Source: Pseudooceanicola sediminis
GTDB lineage: Bacteria; Pseudomonadota; Alphaproteobacteria; Rhodobacterales; Rhodobacteraceae
Direction of reading: 5' to 3'
Length of the DNA: 64,000 bases
Assembly: GCF_003575965.1 (NCBI RefSeq)
Contig: NZ_QWJJ01000010.1
Location: forward strand, 62,001 to 126,000
The translations under genes and the position numbers were made by a program. Below the pieces are notes generated by a model. It was not told where the DNA came from and did no database searches. It worked only from the letters and a program-made list of their open reading frames with translations. Positions 56,288 through 64,000 of this stretch are shown here, piece by piece. Position 1 is the first letter of the stretch, and each line of letters opens with the position of its first letter.

Positions 56288-56971
56288 ATGCACGATTCAC
56301 ACCCGATTTTACCGCAGTTCTTTCCCAGAAAGGCCCGCAACGCCCCGGCGCAGTCCCGGCAGTTCCCCCCGATTTCGGGCCTGGGGCCGGGCACCATGGT
56401 CCTGACCCTGGACGGAGAGATGCCGGTTGAATGGCTGGCGGCGGGGGATCGCATCCTGACGCGCGATCGGGGATCGCAGCCGATCCTGCACATTGCGCGC
56501 CTGCATCGCACGCCCGAAGATCGCCCCTTGCCGACCCCGATGACCTTTCTGCGCGGCGAAATCGGCCCGCAGGGCGCGCTCAGCGAAAAGGTCCGCGTCG
56601 CCCCCGGCCACCGCGGCCTGATCCGCCGCCCCGAGGTCGCGCTCAGCCTCGGCTCGCAAGAGGCTCTTGCCCGATTTGAGGAGGTGTCGCGGCGCAACCG
56701 CAGCCGCCCTGACCCCAGCATGGGCGGCCTGACCTACCACCTCATCGTGATGGAGCATCACGAGATCATCAATGTCGGCTCTCTCTGGGTGGAAACGACC
56801 GACCCGGCGATGGCCGCGCGCCTGGATCTGCCCCCTGCCGTGCGGCGGGCCACGGCGTTGCTGGAACCGGATGCCCCCACCGCACGGCACTGCCTGTCCC
56901 GGTCGGAGGCACAGCTGATCCGCCAGAAATGCCCGCCGCAGCTGACGCTGCTGGACCTTCTGGCGGCCTGA
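56288..56971 (+). CDS. Hint-domain protein without the N-terminal cysteine
   Basis: A 227-residue protein with a Hedgehog/intein (Hint) domain: GLGPGTMVLTLDGEMPVEWL (31-50), then AAGDRILTRDRGSQ. In self-processing Hint proteins the first residue of this block is cysteine (or serine); here it is glycine at 31, so autocatalysis is unlikely. The domain is common in Rhodobacterales. A histidine-rich EHHEIINVGSLWVET block is kept. The strong GGAGG site fixes the start. Function is unknown. Confidence 0.88.
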   Translation: MHDSHPILPQFFPRKARNAPAQSRQFPPISGLGPGTMVLTLDGEMPVEWLAAGDRILTRDRGSQPILHIARLHRTPEDRPLPTPMTFLRGEIGPQGALSEKVRVAPGHRGLIRRPEVALSLGSQEALARFEEVSRRNRSRPDPSMGGLTYHLIVMEHHEIINVGSLWVETTDPAMAARLDLPPAVRRATALLEPDAPTARHCLSRSEAQLIRQKCPPQLTLLDLLAA

Positions 56972-57073
56972 GCGGCCCCGCCCGCGCTTCCCTGCATCTT
57001 TCCCGCAAGAACCGGGTCGCGCGATGGCGGCGCCGGGCCTATTCTGGACCTGTCCGATCCAGAAAGGCCCGCC

Positions 57074-58093
57074 ATGCCCGACCCCGCCCGCACCCCAACA
57101 GCCGCCCCGCCACCGAACGGGGCCCCCAACCCGTCGCGCGCCTCCACCACCGGGCCGAGACCCGCTGTCGCGCCAGATGCTGGCCCAGATCTTGCCCCCG
57201 ATGCCGCCCCGGAGGCCGCCTCGGAGTCCGGCGCAGATGCCAGTCCGCAGCATGGCTATCACTATGCCCTGATGCGCCGCGCGATGAATCTGATCGACAG
57301 CGCGGAAACCCCGCTAAACCTGTCCGACCTCGCATCGCAAATGGGAATGAGCACGGCACATTTCCAACGCCTGTTCTCGGCCTGGGTCGGGGTCTCGCCC
57401 AAGCGCTACCAACAGTACCTCGCCCTGAACCACGCCCGCGATCTGCTGACACGCCGCCATTCCACCCTGCAAACGGCGCTGGAAACCGGGCTGTCAGGGT
57501 CGGGCCGCCTGCATGACCTGTTCCTGCGATGGGAAGCGATGAGCCCTGGCGAATATGCCCTTGGGGGCGCGGGCCTGACGATCCGCTGGGCCGACATGGC
57601 GACCCCCTTTGGCGCGGCACTGGTCATGGCCACCGAAAAGGGCCTGTGCGGTATCGCCTTCACCGCCGAGACCGGGCGCGACGCCGCCTGGGCCGATATG
57701 ACAGCGCGCTGGCCTGCGGCACAGTACGTCCAGGATGCAGCGCATGTCGCACAACTGGCCGAACCCGCCTTTGCCCGCCGCGGCGAAACCCGGCTTCACA
57801 TGCTCGGCGCGCCGTTTCAGATCAAGGTATGGGAGGCCCTGCTGGCGATTCCCAGCGGCCATGTCAGCACCTATTCCGACCTCGCGCAGGCCGTCGGCAC
57901 CCCCCGTGCCGTGCGCGCCGTCGGCACCGCCGTGGGTCGCAACCCGGTCAGTTTCCTGATCCCCTGCCACCGCGCCATCCGCAAGTCCGGCGGCCTTGGC
58001 GGGTATCACTGGGGCCTGCCGGTGAAACGCGCCATGCTGGCCTGGGAAAGCGCCCGCGACGACGCCGGGTCAGCCCCCGCGACCGGCAGGTAA
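57074..58093 (+). CDS. Ada-like regulator: AraC HTH plus O6-methylguanine methyltransferase
   Basis: A 339-residue fusion. Residues about 1-60 are low-complexity, rich in Pro and Ala. An AraC-type helix-turn-helix follows (LNLSDLASQMGMSTAHFQRL), then a methyltransferase domain with acceptor C298 in FLIPCHRAIRKSGG. The protein repairs O6-alkylguanine by suicide transfer and may regulate genes. The N-terminal zinc domain of E. coli Ada, which senses methylphosphotriesters, is missing. The start may be further in, near residue 60; no ribosome-binding site decides it. Confidence 0.9.
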   Translation: MPDPARTPTAAPPPNGAPNPSRASTTGPRPAVAPDAGPDLAPDAAPEAASESGADASPQHGYHYALMRRAMNLIDSAETPLNLSDLASQMGMSTAHFQRLFSAWVGVSPKRYQQYLALNHARDLLTRRHSTLQTALETGLSGSGRLHDLFLRWEAMSPGEYALGGAGLTIRWADMATPFGAALVMATEKGLCGIAFTAETGRDAAWADMTARWPAAQYVQDAAHVAQLAEPAFARRGETRLHMLGAPFQIKVWEALLAIPSGHVSTYSDLAQAVGTPRAVRAVGTAVGRNPVSFLIPCHRAIRKSGGLGGYHWGLPVKRAMLAWESARDDAGSAPATGR

Positions 58094-58235
58094 ACGCCGG
58101 TCGGAGATTCATTTCACAAAAGCGGAAACCTGCCGAGCTTTCATGCGTTAGTGATTGGGAGCGACGTGGCAATGCGATATGCCATGCGCACGTTTGGGCC
58201 GCGGGAGGCGGTCGAAAAATTTTGAAGAGGCAGCT

Positions 58236-58880
58236 ATGCACCTTATGAAAACGACGACCTTTGCCTTTGCCGGCTCTGCAATGATCCTGCTGTCGGCCTG
58301 TGCCAACCCCAATGACGGCTATCAGAACACCCGCACCGGCGCGGGCACGGGCGCGCTTCTGGGCGCGGCCCTCGGTGCCGTCGTCAGCGAAGACAAGGGC
58401 AAGGGTGCCGCGATCGGTGCCGTTGCCGGTGGCCTGGCAGGTGGTGCCTACGGCTCCATGCTGGACAAGCAGGAAGCGGAACTGCGCAACCAGCTGGGCA
58501 ACAACGTCCAGATCGTCAACACGGGCGACCGCCTGGTCGTGACCATGCCGCAGGACATCCTGTTCGCAACAGACAGCGCCAGCCTGCGCCCCGACCTGAC
58601 GTCGGACCTGCGCACCGTCGCACAGTCGCTGAACCAATATCCGAACACGACCGTTCAGGTGATCGGCCACACCGACAACACCGGTACCGCCGCCTACAAC
58701 CAGGACCTGTCGCAGCGCCGCGCCGCATCGGTGGCCAGCACGCTGATCAACTATGGCGTCTCGGGCGCCCGCGTTCAGGCCTATGGCCGTGGCGAAGATC
58801 AGCCGCGCGCGTCGAACCTGTCGCCGGAAGGTCGCCAGCAGAACCGTCGCGTCGATATCGTGATCCTGCCGAGCGCCTGA
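58236..58880 (+). CDS. OmpA family lipoprotein
   Basis: A 214-residue lipoprotein: signal with lipobox LLSACAN, a glycine-zipper segment (GAGTGALLGAALGAV, GAAIGAVAGGLAGGAYG), and a C-terminal OmpA domain that binds peptidoglycan (VIGHTDNTGTAAYNQDLSQR, then NRRVDIVI). It tethers the outer membrane to the wall. GAGG lies 5 nt before ATG 58236. A terminator follows. Confidence 0.93.
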   Translation: MHLMKTTTFAFAGSAMILLSACANPNDGYQNTRTGAGTGALLGAALGAVVSEDKGKGAAIGAVAGGLAGGAYGSMLDKQEAELRNQLGNNVQIVNTGDRLVVTMPQDILFATDSASLRPDLTSDLRTVAQSLNQYPNTTVQVIGHTDNTGTAAYNQDLSQRRAASVASTLINYGVSGARVQAYGRGEDQPRASNLSPEGRQQNRRVDIVILPSA

Positions 58881-58904
58881 TCCTTCGACGCCCTGCCGAA
58901 TCTG

Positions 58905-58935
58905 AAACGCCCCGCCCGAAAGGACGGGGCGTTTT
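58905..58935. terminator. terminator between ompA-like gene and uraH
   Basis: AAACGCCCCG (58905-58914) pairs with CGGGGCGTTT (58925-58934), with a 10-nt loop and a T-run after it. It lies between convergent genes and could serve both. Confidence 0.88.
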
Positions 58936-58946
58936 CCTTTGCGCGC

Positions 58947-59306
58947 TCAGCTGCCCCGATAGGTCGAAAAGCCGAAGGGCGAAATCAACAGCGGCACGTG
59001 ATAATGGCTGTCCTCGTCGGAAATGCCAAATCGGATCGGCACCACGTCGAGGAACCGCGGCTCCTCCGGCGGTACGCCACAGGCATCCAGATACGCGCCG
59101 GCGTGGAACTCCAGCTCATATTGACCGGCCATGAAATGCGCCGCGGGCAGGATCGGGCTGTCGGTGCGCCCATCCGCATTGGTCGTCATTCGCGCCAGTT
59201 CATCGCGTGCGCCGCCGACAAGGCGGAACAGAACGATCTGCATGTCTGCGGCCGGAACGCCCCGCGCCGTATCAAGAACATGCGTTGTCAGGTAGCCTGT
59301 CGCCAT
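58947..59306 (-). CDS. uraH: 5-hydroxyisourate hydrolase
   Basis: A 119-residue transthyretin-like enzyme that opens 5-hydroxyisourate to OHCU. TTHVLDTARGVPA at the start and FSTYRGS at the end are the family hallmarks, and the histidine in SHYHVPLL fits the active site. ATG 59306 is chosen by family length. It diverges from the fused puuE gene, so the two share a 103-bp promoter region. Confidence 0.95.
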   Translation of the reverse strand: MATGYLTTHVLDTARGVPAADMQIVLFRLVGGARDELARMTTNADGRTDSPILPAAHFMAGQYELEFHAGAYLDACGVPPEEPRFLDVVPIRFGISDEDSHYHVPLLISPFGFSTYRGS

Positions 59307-59409
59307 TCCTGTCCCTTTCCCCAAAATTCGCTTGAAACCCCGTGGCAGCCGTGACGAATATGCGCCGGCCCCCGGGGCCCGCCCCAACGTACAGACGGAG
59401 ACAAAGCAC

Positions 59410-60822
59410 ATGAACCGCTATCCGCGCAACCTGATCGGACACGGCCCCACCCCTCCTGATGCGCAATGGCCCGGCGGCGCCAAGGTCGCGGTCTCCTTCG
59501 TGCTGAACTACGAAGAGGGCGGCGAAAACAATATCCTGCACGGCGATGCTGCCTCCGAGGCGTTCCTGTCCGAGGTCATCGGCGCGGTGCCATGGGAAGG
59601 CAAACGTCACTGGAACATGGAATCCGTCTATGAATACGGCGCCCGCGCAGGCTTCTGGCGGCTGCACCGCCTGTTCACCGGGGCCGATATTCCGCTCACC
59701 GTCTACGGTGTCACCACGGCCCTTGCCCGCAGCCCCGAACAGGTCTGGGCGATGCAGGAAGCAGGCTGGGAGGTCGCGAGCCACGGCCTGAAATGGATCG
59801 AGTACAAGGACGCCCCGGAGGAGGTCGAACGCGCCGACATGATCGAGGCGATCCGCCTGCACAAGGAGCTTACGGGCGAGGCCCCGCAGGGCTGGTACAC
59901 CGGGCGCTGCTCGATGAACACGGTGAAACTCGCCGCTGAATTGGGCATGAAATGGGTCTCCGATACCATTGATGACGACCTGCCCTACTGGCTGACCACG
60001 GACGGCCACCAGACGCTGGTGATCCCCTACACGATGGACGCCAATGACATGCGCTTTGCCGTGCCCGCAGGGTTCGGCGGCCCGGATCAATTCTACGAAC
60101 ACCTGAAAAACACCTTCGACGTGCTGTATGAAGAGGGCGAGGCAGGCAGCCCCAAGATGATGTCGATCGGGATGCACTGCCGCCTGCTGGGGCGTCCCGG
60201 TCGCATCGCCGCGCTTCAGAAATTCGTCGAGTACGCGCAGGCGAAAGGCGACGTCTGGTTCCCCCGCCGCATCGACATCGCAAATCACTGGGCCGCCGTG
60301 CATCCCCCCGTGATCCCTGCCCTGATCCCCAGCCAGATGGATTGCGACGACTTTGTCGCCAGCTTCGGCGGGATCTACGAACATTCGCCCTGGATTGCCG
60401 AGCGCGCGTTCGCGCTGGAGCTTGGCCCCGCCCACGATACCCCCATCGGCGTCTGGAGCGTTCTGGCCCGCGCCTTCCGCTCTGCCAGCCACGCCGAACG
60501 CCTTGGTGTATTGCAGGCGCACCCCGACCTTGCCGGAAAACTGGCCGCCGCCAAACGCCTGACGGCCGAAAGCACCTCGGAACAGGCCAGCGCCGGCCTC
60601 GACTCCCTGACCGATGAGGAGCGCGTGTTCTTTCAGGAAAAGAACACCGCCTATCAGGAAAAATTCGGCTTTCCCTTCATCATCGCCGTCAAGGACACCG
60701 ACAAGGCGGGCATCATCGCCGCCTTCACCGCGCGCCTTGCAAATGACGCCGAGACCGAATTTACCACGGCCTGCGCTCAGGTTGAACGCATTGCCTATCA
60801 CCGATTGAAGGATCTGCTGTGA
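59410..60822 (+). CDS. allantoinase PuuE / OHCU decarboxylase fusion
   Basis: A 470-residue bifunctional enzyme. Residues 1 to about 310 are a polysaccharide-deacetylase-like allantoinase (PuuE): VLNYEEGGENN, EVASHGLKW, SIGMHCRLLGRPGR. Residues about 311-470 are OHCU decarboxylase, with the catalytic histidine in LQAHPDLAGKLA and NTAYQEKFGFPFIIAVKD. It would take OHCU to S-allantoin and on to allantoate. ATG 59410 is supported by GGAGA; the frame upstream is not conserved. It is coupled by GTGA to the next gene. Confidence 0.94.
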   Translation: MNRYPRNLIGHGPTPPDAQWPGGAKVAVSFVLNYEEGGENNILHGDAASEAFLSEVIGAVPWEGKRHWNMESVYEYGARAGFWRLHRLFTGADIPLTVYGVTTALARSPEQVWAMQEAGWEVASHGLKWIEYKDAPEEVERADMIEAIRLHKELTGEAPQGWYTGRCSMNTVKLAAELGMKWVSDTIDDDLPYWLTTDGHQTLVIPYTMDANDMRFAVPAGFGGPDQFYEHLKNTFDVLYEEGEAGSPKMMSIGMHCRLLGRPGRIAALQKFVEYAQAKGDVWFPRRIDIANHWAAVHPPVIPALIPSQMDCDDFVASFGGIYEHSPWIAERAFALELGPAHDTPIGVWSVLARAFRSASHAERLGVLQAHPDLAGKLAAAKRLTAESTSEQASAGLDSLTDEERVFFQEKNTAYQEKFGFPFIIAVKDTDKAGIIAAFTARLANDAETEFTTACAQVERIAYHRLKDLL

Positions 60823-61640
60823 CCCGCAGCTATTACACCCCCCGCGGCGGCCTGCCCGGACAAGGCGAACGCCACTACGATCCCGCCCGCTTTACCACCG
60901 CCTACGCGATCATCCCCGCCGCCTGCATGAGCGATATCGTCACCTCGTTCCTGCCCGGCTGGACCGGTTGCCGCGCCTGGATCATCGCGCGGCCCCTGTC
61001 GGGGTTCGCGGAAACCTTCGCGCAGCTGATCGTCGAACTGGCGCCCGGCGGCGGCAGCACCACCCCCGAACCCGACGCGGGCGCGCAGGGCGTTATCTTC
61101 GTCACCGACGGCACCCTGACCCTGACACTCGACGGCGCGGTGCATCGGCTGACCCCCGGCGGCTATGCCTATCTGCCCCCCGGCGCCGACTGGCAGGTCA
61201 CCAACGACACGGAGGCCACCACCAGCTTTCACTGGGTCCGCAAGCGCTATGTCGCCGCGCCGGGGATCGCGACGCCGACCGCCTTCACCAGCCACGACGA
61301 TGCCCATGACCCCATCCCGATGCCCGGCACCAACGGCACCTGGGCCACGACCCGCTTTGTCGAGCCGAGCGACCTGCGCCACGACATGCACGTCAATATC
61401 GTGACCTTCCTGCCCGGTGGCCGCATCCCCTTTGCCGAAACCCACATCATGGAACACGGCCTCTACGTGCTTGAGGGGCGTGCGCGCTACCTGCTCAACA
61501 CCGACTGGGTCGAGGTGGGCCCCGGCGATTTCATGTGGCTGCGCGCCTTCTGCCCGCAGGCCTGCGAACAGATCGGTGACGCGCCCTTCCGCTACCTGCT
61601 CTACAAAGACGTGAACCGCCACCCGGAGCTGACGCTGTGA
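60819..61640 (+). CDS. (S)-ureidoglycine aminohydrolase (cupin)
   Basis: A 273-residue double-cupin protein matching (S)-ureidoglycine aminohydrolase (AllE/UGHY type), which releases ammonia to give ureidoglycolate. The metal site is in the second cupin, ETHIMEHGLYVLEGRARYLL. GTG start overlaps the upstream stop by 4 nt. Its place between the allantoinase fusion and allA supports the call. Confidence 0.9.
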   Translation: MTRSYYTPRGGLPGQGERHYDPARFTTAYAIIPAACMSDIVTSFLPGWTGCRAWIIARPLSGFAETFAQLIVELAPGGGSTTPEPDAGAQGVIFVTDGTLTLTLDGAVHRLTPGGYAYLPPGADWQVTNDTEATTSFHWVRKRYVAAPGIATPTAFTSHDDAHDPIPMPGTNGTWATTRFVEPSDLRHDMHVNIVTFLPGGRIPFAETHIMEHGLYVLEGRARYLLNTDWVEVGPGDFMWLRAFCPQACEQIGDAPFRYLLYKDVNRHPELTL

Positions 61641-62128
61641 CCCTGCTCCAGATCAGGGCCGAACCGCTGACCGAACAGGCCTTCGCCCCCTTCGGGGATG
61701 TCCTTGCCATCAGCGGCCCGGTGGACAAGGTGATCAATGCCGGCATGTGCGACCGCTACCACGACCGCGCCCGCCTCGATTTCGGGGATCGGGGCCGCGC
61801 CGGCATCTCGATCTTCAAGGCGCAGGCCCGCAGCCTGCCCTACACCTGCGATCTGCTGGAGCGTCACCCCGACGGCTCCCAGGCCTTCATCCCGATGTCG
61901 CAGGCACCCTGGATGGTGATCGTCGCCCCCGACGCGGGCGGCACCCCCGGCGCCCCGCGCGCCTTCCTTCCCGCCCCCGGTCAGGGCGTGAACTTCCTGC
62001 GCGGCATCTGGCACGGAGTGCTGACGCCGCTGGCAGAACCCGGTCTCTTCGCGGTCATCGACCGCATCGGAGACACGACCAACCTACAAGAGCACTTCCT
62101 AGACCGGCCATTTACTGTAACCTCCTGA
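61637..62128 (+). CDS. allA: ureidoglycolate lyase
   Basis: A 163-residue enzyme that splits ureidoglycolate to glyoxylate and urea. LTEQAFAPFGDVL, FLRGIWHGVLTPL and the C-terminal FAVIDRIGD fit the family. GTG 61637 overlaps the stop of the upstream gene by 4 nt. It ends the enzymatic part of the ureide path; an allantoate-hydrolysing enzyme is not in the window. Confidence 0.93.
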   Translation: MTLLQIRAEPLTEQAFAPFGDVLAISGPVDKVINAGMCDRYHDRARLDFGDRGRAGISIFKAQARSLPYTCDLLERHPDGSQAFIPMSQAPWMVIVAPDAGGTPGAPRAFLPAPGQGVNFLRGIWHGVLTPLAEPGLFAVIDRIGDTTNLQEHFLDRPFTVTS

Positions 62129-62180
62129 CCCAGTGCCCCGGCAACAGGGGCGCATCGATAAGATCGAAGGGACAGAAGAT

Positions 62181-63536
62181 ATGGTCGACACATCCATGGG
62201 CACGCCGGACCAACGGCGTGACCCGAACTACACACCACCGCTTGCCAAGGCGATACCCCTCGGAATCCAGCACGTCCTGGCGATGTTCGCCTCCAACGTC
62301 ACACCCGCGATCATCATCGCAGGCGCGGCAGGCTTCGGCTTCGGCTCGGATCAGGGCGCCCTCGGCTTTCCCGACATGGCCTACATGATCCAGATGTCGA
62401 TGCTGTTCGCAGGCGTCGCCACGCTGTTCCAGACCATCGGCTTCGGCCCCGTGGGCGCGCGCCTGCCCATCGTTCAGGGCACCTCCTTCGCCTTCCTGCC
62501 GGTGATGATCCCGGCGGTCGCAGGGCAAGGCACAGCTGGCATGGGCGCGCTGATGACCGGCATCATGATCGGCGGGCTGTTCCACTTCTGCCTCGGCAGC
62601 GTGATCGGCCGCATCCGCTTTGCCCTGCCGCCACTGGTCACCGGCCTGATCGTGCTGATGATCGGCCTCGCGCTGCTGAAAACCGGCATCCAATATGCGG
62701 CAGGCGGCGTCCCCCTTGTCGGCACACCCGAATTCGGCTCGGCCGCAATGTGGATTCCGGCCCTCGTGGTGATCGTGGTGTCCCTCGCCCTCAGCTTCTT
62801 CGCACGCGGCCTGCTCTCGGTCTCCGCCGTCCTCGTCGGCCTGCTGGCAGGCTACGTCGTTGCCCTGCTGATGGGCCAGGTCACCTTCTCGGGCGTCTCC
62901 CGCGCCCCGGTTTTCGACCTGCCCAACCCGCTCATGTGGGGCGTCGGCTTCGACCCCGCGATCATCGTCGGCATGTGCTTCATGGCGGTGATCTCGGCAA
63001 TCGAAACGGTCGGCGACGTCTCCGGCATCACCAAGGGCGGCGCCGGGCGTGAGGCAACGGACACCGAGATCTCCGGCGCCACCTACGCCGACGGCCTCGG
63101 CTCCGCCATCGCCGGTGTCTTCGGCGGCCTGCCCAACACGTCGTTCAGCCAGAACGTCGGCCTGATCTCGATGACAGGGGTGATGAGCCGCCATGTCGTC
63201 ACCATCGGCGCGGTCTTCCTGATCCTCTGCGGCGTGATCCCGAAATTCGGCGCCGTCGTCTCCACCGTGCCGATCAACGTCCTCGGCGGCGGTGTCGTGG
63301 TGATGTTCGGCATGGTCGCCGCCGCAGGCATCAACATGCTGTCGGACGTCGCCTGGAACCGCCGCAACATGGTCATCTTCGCGGTCTCGCTCTCGGTCGG
63401 CTTCGGCCTGCAACTCGAACCGACTGCCCTGCAACACCTGCCGCGCACGCTGCAAATCCTGCTGACCTCGGGCCTGCTGCCCGCCGCGGCCCTCTCGATC
63501 ATCCTCAACCTGCTCCTGCCGGACCACATGGACTGA
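62181..63536 (+). CDS. NCS2-family xanthine/uracil/urate permease
   Basis: A 451-residue nucleobase:cation symporter-2 protein with about 12-14 spans. QGTSFAFLPVMIPAV and NTSFSQNVGLISMTGVMSR are the NAT signature regions. Given the ureide genes beside it, uric acid or xanthine is the likely cargo (inference). ATG 62181 with GAAGGG upstream is the best start; ATG 62196 is possible. A repeat and a strong terminator follow. Confidence 0.93.
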   Translation: MVDTSMGTPDQRRDPNYTPPLAKAIPLGIQHVLAMFASNVTPAIIIAGAAGFGFGSDQGALGFPDMAYMIQMSMLFAGVATLFQTIGFGPVGARLPIVQGTSFAFLPVMIPAVAGQGTAGMGALMTGIMIGGLFHFCLGSVIGRIRFALPPLVTGLIVLMIGLALLKTGIQYAAGGVPLVGTPEFGSAAMWIPALVVIVVSLALSFFARGLLSVSAVLVGLLAGYVVALLMGQVTFSGVSRAPVFDLPNPLMWGVGFDPAIIVGMCFMAVISAIETVGDVSGITKGGAGREATDTEISGATYADGLGSAIAGVFGGLPNTSFSQNVGLISMTGVMSRHVVTIGAVFLILCGVIPKFGAVVSTVPINVLGGGVVVMFGMVAAAGINMLSDVAWNRRNMVIFAVSLSVGFGLQLEPTALQHLPRTLQILLTSGLLPAAALSIILNLLLPDHMD

Positions 63537-63551
63537 GCGCCCCCGGCTCTC

Positions 63552-63583
63552 TCATCTGGCCGGAAATACCCCCCGCCGGAGGC
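63552..63583. repeat. TCATCTGGCC intergenic repeat
   Basis: TCATCTGGCCGGAAATACCC (63552-63571) continues to CCGGAGGC and matches the copies at 8354-8437 and 35792. It lies directly before a terminator, 16 nt after the permease stop. Confidence 0.75.
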
Positions 63584-63611
63584 AAGGGCGCGCCGCAAGG
63601 CGCGCCCTTTT
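63584..63611. terminator. bidirectional terminator, permease / thiolase
   Basis: AAGGGCGCGCC (63584-63594) and GGCGCGCCCTT (63599-63609) form a perfect 11-bp stem on a GCAA loop, with TTTT at the end. It separates convergent genes. Confidence 0.9.
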
Positions 63612-63627
63612 CACGTCTCCAGCCCCC

Positions 63628-64000
63628 TCAGATCCGTTCGATGGCCAGCGCAATCCCCTGCCCGCCGCCGATGCACATGGTGATCAAGGCGCGCCCGCCA
63701 CCCGTGCGCTCCAGCTCGTACAGTGCCTTGACGGTGATGATCGCGCCGGTCGCACCCACCGGGTGCCCCAATGCAATCGCGCCGCCATTCGGGTTCACGC
63801 GGGCCGCGTCCAGCCCCAGCCCGGCGTTCACCGCCAGCGCCTGCGCCGCAAAGGCCTCGTTGGACTCAACGACATCGAAATCCGCCACGCTCAGCCCGGT
63901 GCGCTTCAACAGCGCCTGCACCGCCGGGATCGGCCCGACGCCCATGACCTCGGGGCGCACCCCGGCATGGGCATAGCCCAGCACCCGTGCGCGCGCCACC
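63628..64000 (-). CDS. acetyl-CoA acetyltransferase, C-terminal part (cut by window)
   Basis: The last 124 codons of a thiolase run off the right edge of the window. The active-site blocks [30 protein letters not shown] and [16 protein letters not shown] are intact. The N-terminal catalytic cysteine lies outside. It is a different thiolase from the one at 11780-12952; both keep the GHPxGA motif. Physiological role cannot be told. Confidence 0.93.
   Translation of the reverse strand, partial: VARARVLGYAHAGVRPEVMGVGPIPAVQALLKRTGLSVADFDVVESNEAFAAQALAVNAGLGLDAARVNPNGGAIALGHPVGATGAIITVKALYELERTGGGRALITMCIGGGQGIALAIERI

Noticed and set aside
62112-63527. 471-codon minus-strand frame, rich in Asp, His and Gly
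   Set aside because: It mirrors the codons of the nucleobase permease; composition is typical of antisense frames of membrane proteins.

Overview
The window looks like a chromosomal segment of an alphaproteobacterium of the Rhodobacterales (Roseobacter/Rhodobacteraceae type). The grounds are high G+C, a conserved order DUF3576–leuS–lptE–holA, a DUF4170–WaaA-like–lpxK cluster, an aminotransferase–ftsK–lolA block, a Hint-domain protein, a Roseobacter-type porin, an alphaproteobacterial HspQ, and a CtrA-type site. No rRNA, tRNA, insertion sequence, prophage or CRISPR array was recognised. Genes are dense, on both strands, and often coupled by 4-nt ATGA or GTGA overlaps.

Layout. 0.3-2.5 kb: pnp with a leader hairpin and a terminator. 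2.6-5.7 kb: three surface-polysaccharide genes (RgpF-like, GT8, KpsS-like). 5.8-8.2 kb: 1-Cys peroxiredoxin with a CtrA-like box, then an aldehyde dehydrogenase. 8.5-13 kb: a kinase-fold protein with an odd C-terminal domain, then a minus-strand run of thiolase, fRMsr, GFA protein and pseudouridine synthase. 13-17.8 kb: STAS/anti-sigma kinase pair, gamma-glutamyltransferase, hspQ, AEC transporter, lytic transglycosylase lipoprotein. 17.9-24.7 kb (minus): amidase, dapC-like aminotransferase, ftsK, lolA. 24.8-27.8 kb: ubiH-type hydroxylase facing a Trm112/LON-domain/thioredoxin operon. 28-33 kb: G-rich block with an unknown membrane protein, xth, and a small membrane protein coupled to a chemoreceptor. 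33.3-38.8 kb: response regulator, ribA plus L,D-transpeptidase, yggS with a 24-bp repeat tract, porin. 38.3-46.2 kb: DUF3576, glycosyltransferase, leuS, lptE, holA, GST, flavoprotein. 46.3-54.4 kb: crotonase/SDR pair, DUF2125, tldE-like, CysQ-like, DUF4170, WaaA-like, lpxK. 54.5-58.9 kb: adenosine kinase/nth, Hint protein, Ada-like protein, OmpA lipoprotein. 58.9-63.5 kb: a purine/ureide catabolic cluster. The right edge cuts a thiolase.

How genes work together. lptE, lpxK, the WaaA-like gene, lolA, the porin, the OmpA lipoprotein and the 2.6-5.7 kb cluster all serve the outer envelope. uraH, the puuE/OHCU-decarboxylase fusion, the ureidoglycine aminohydrolase, allA and a nucleobase permease form a path from hydroxyisourate to glyoxylate; no urate oxidase is in the window.

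The least explained signals are non-coding. Two phased arrays of a CGGTAT-type half-site repeat every 11 bp (27972-28026 and 46278-46321). A TCATCTGGCC...TACCCC repeat recurs in four copies at three intergenic sites. Six 24-bp units run into the stop codon of yggS. Divergent enzymes of note are the kinase-fold/AMP-binding-C-like fusion, the WaaA-like protein lacking the usual catalytic motif, and a Hint domain lacking its first cysteine. Start sites were chosen by ribosome-binding site and family length; where that was ambiguous it is said.
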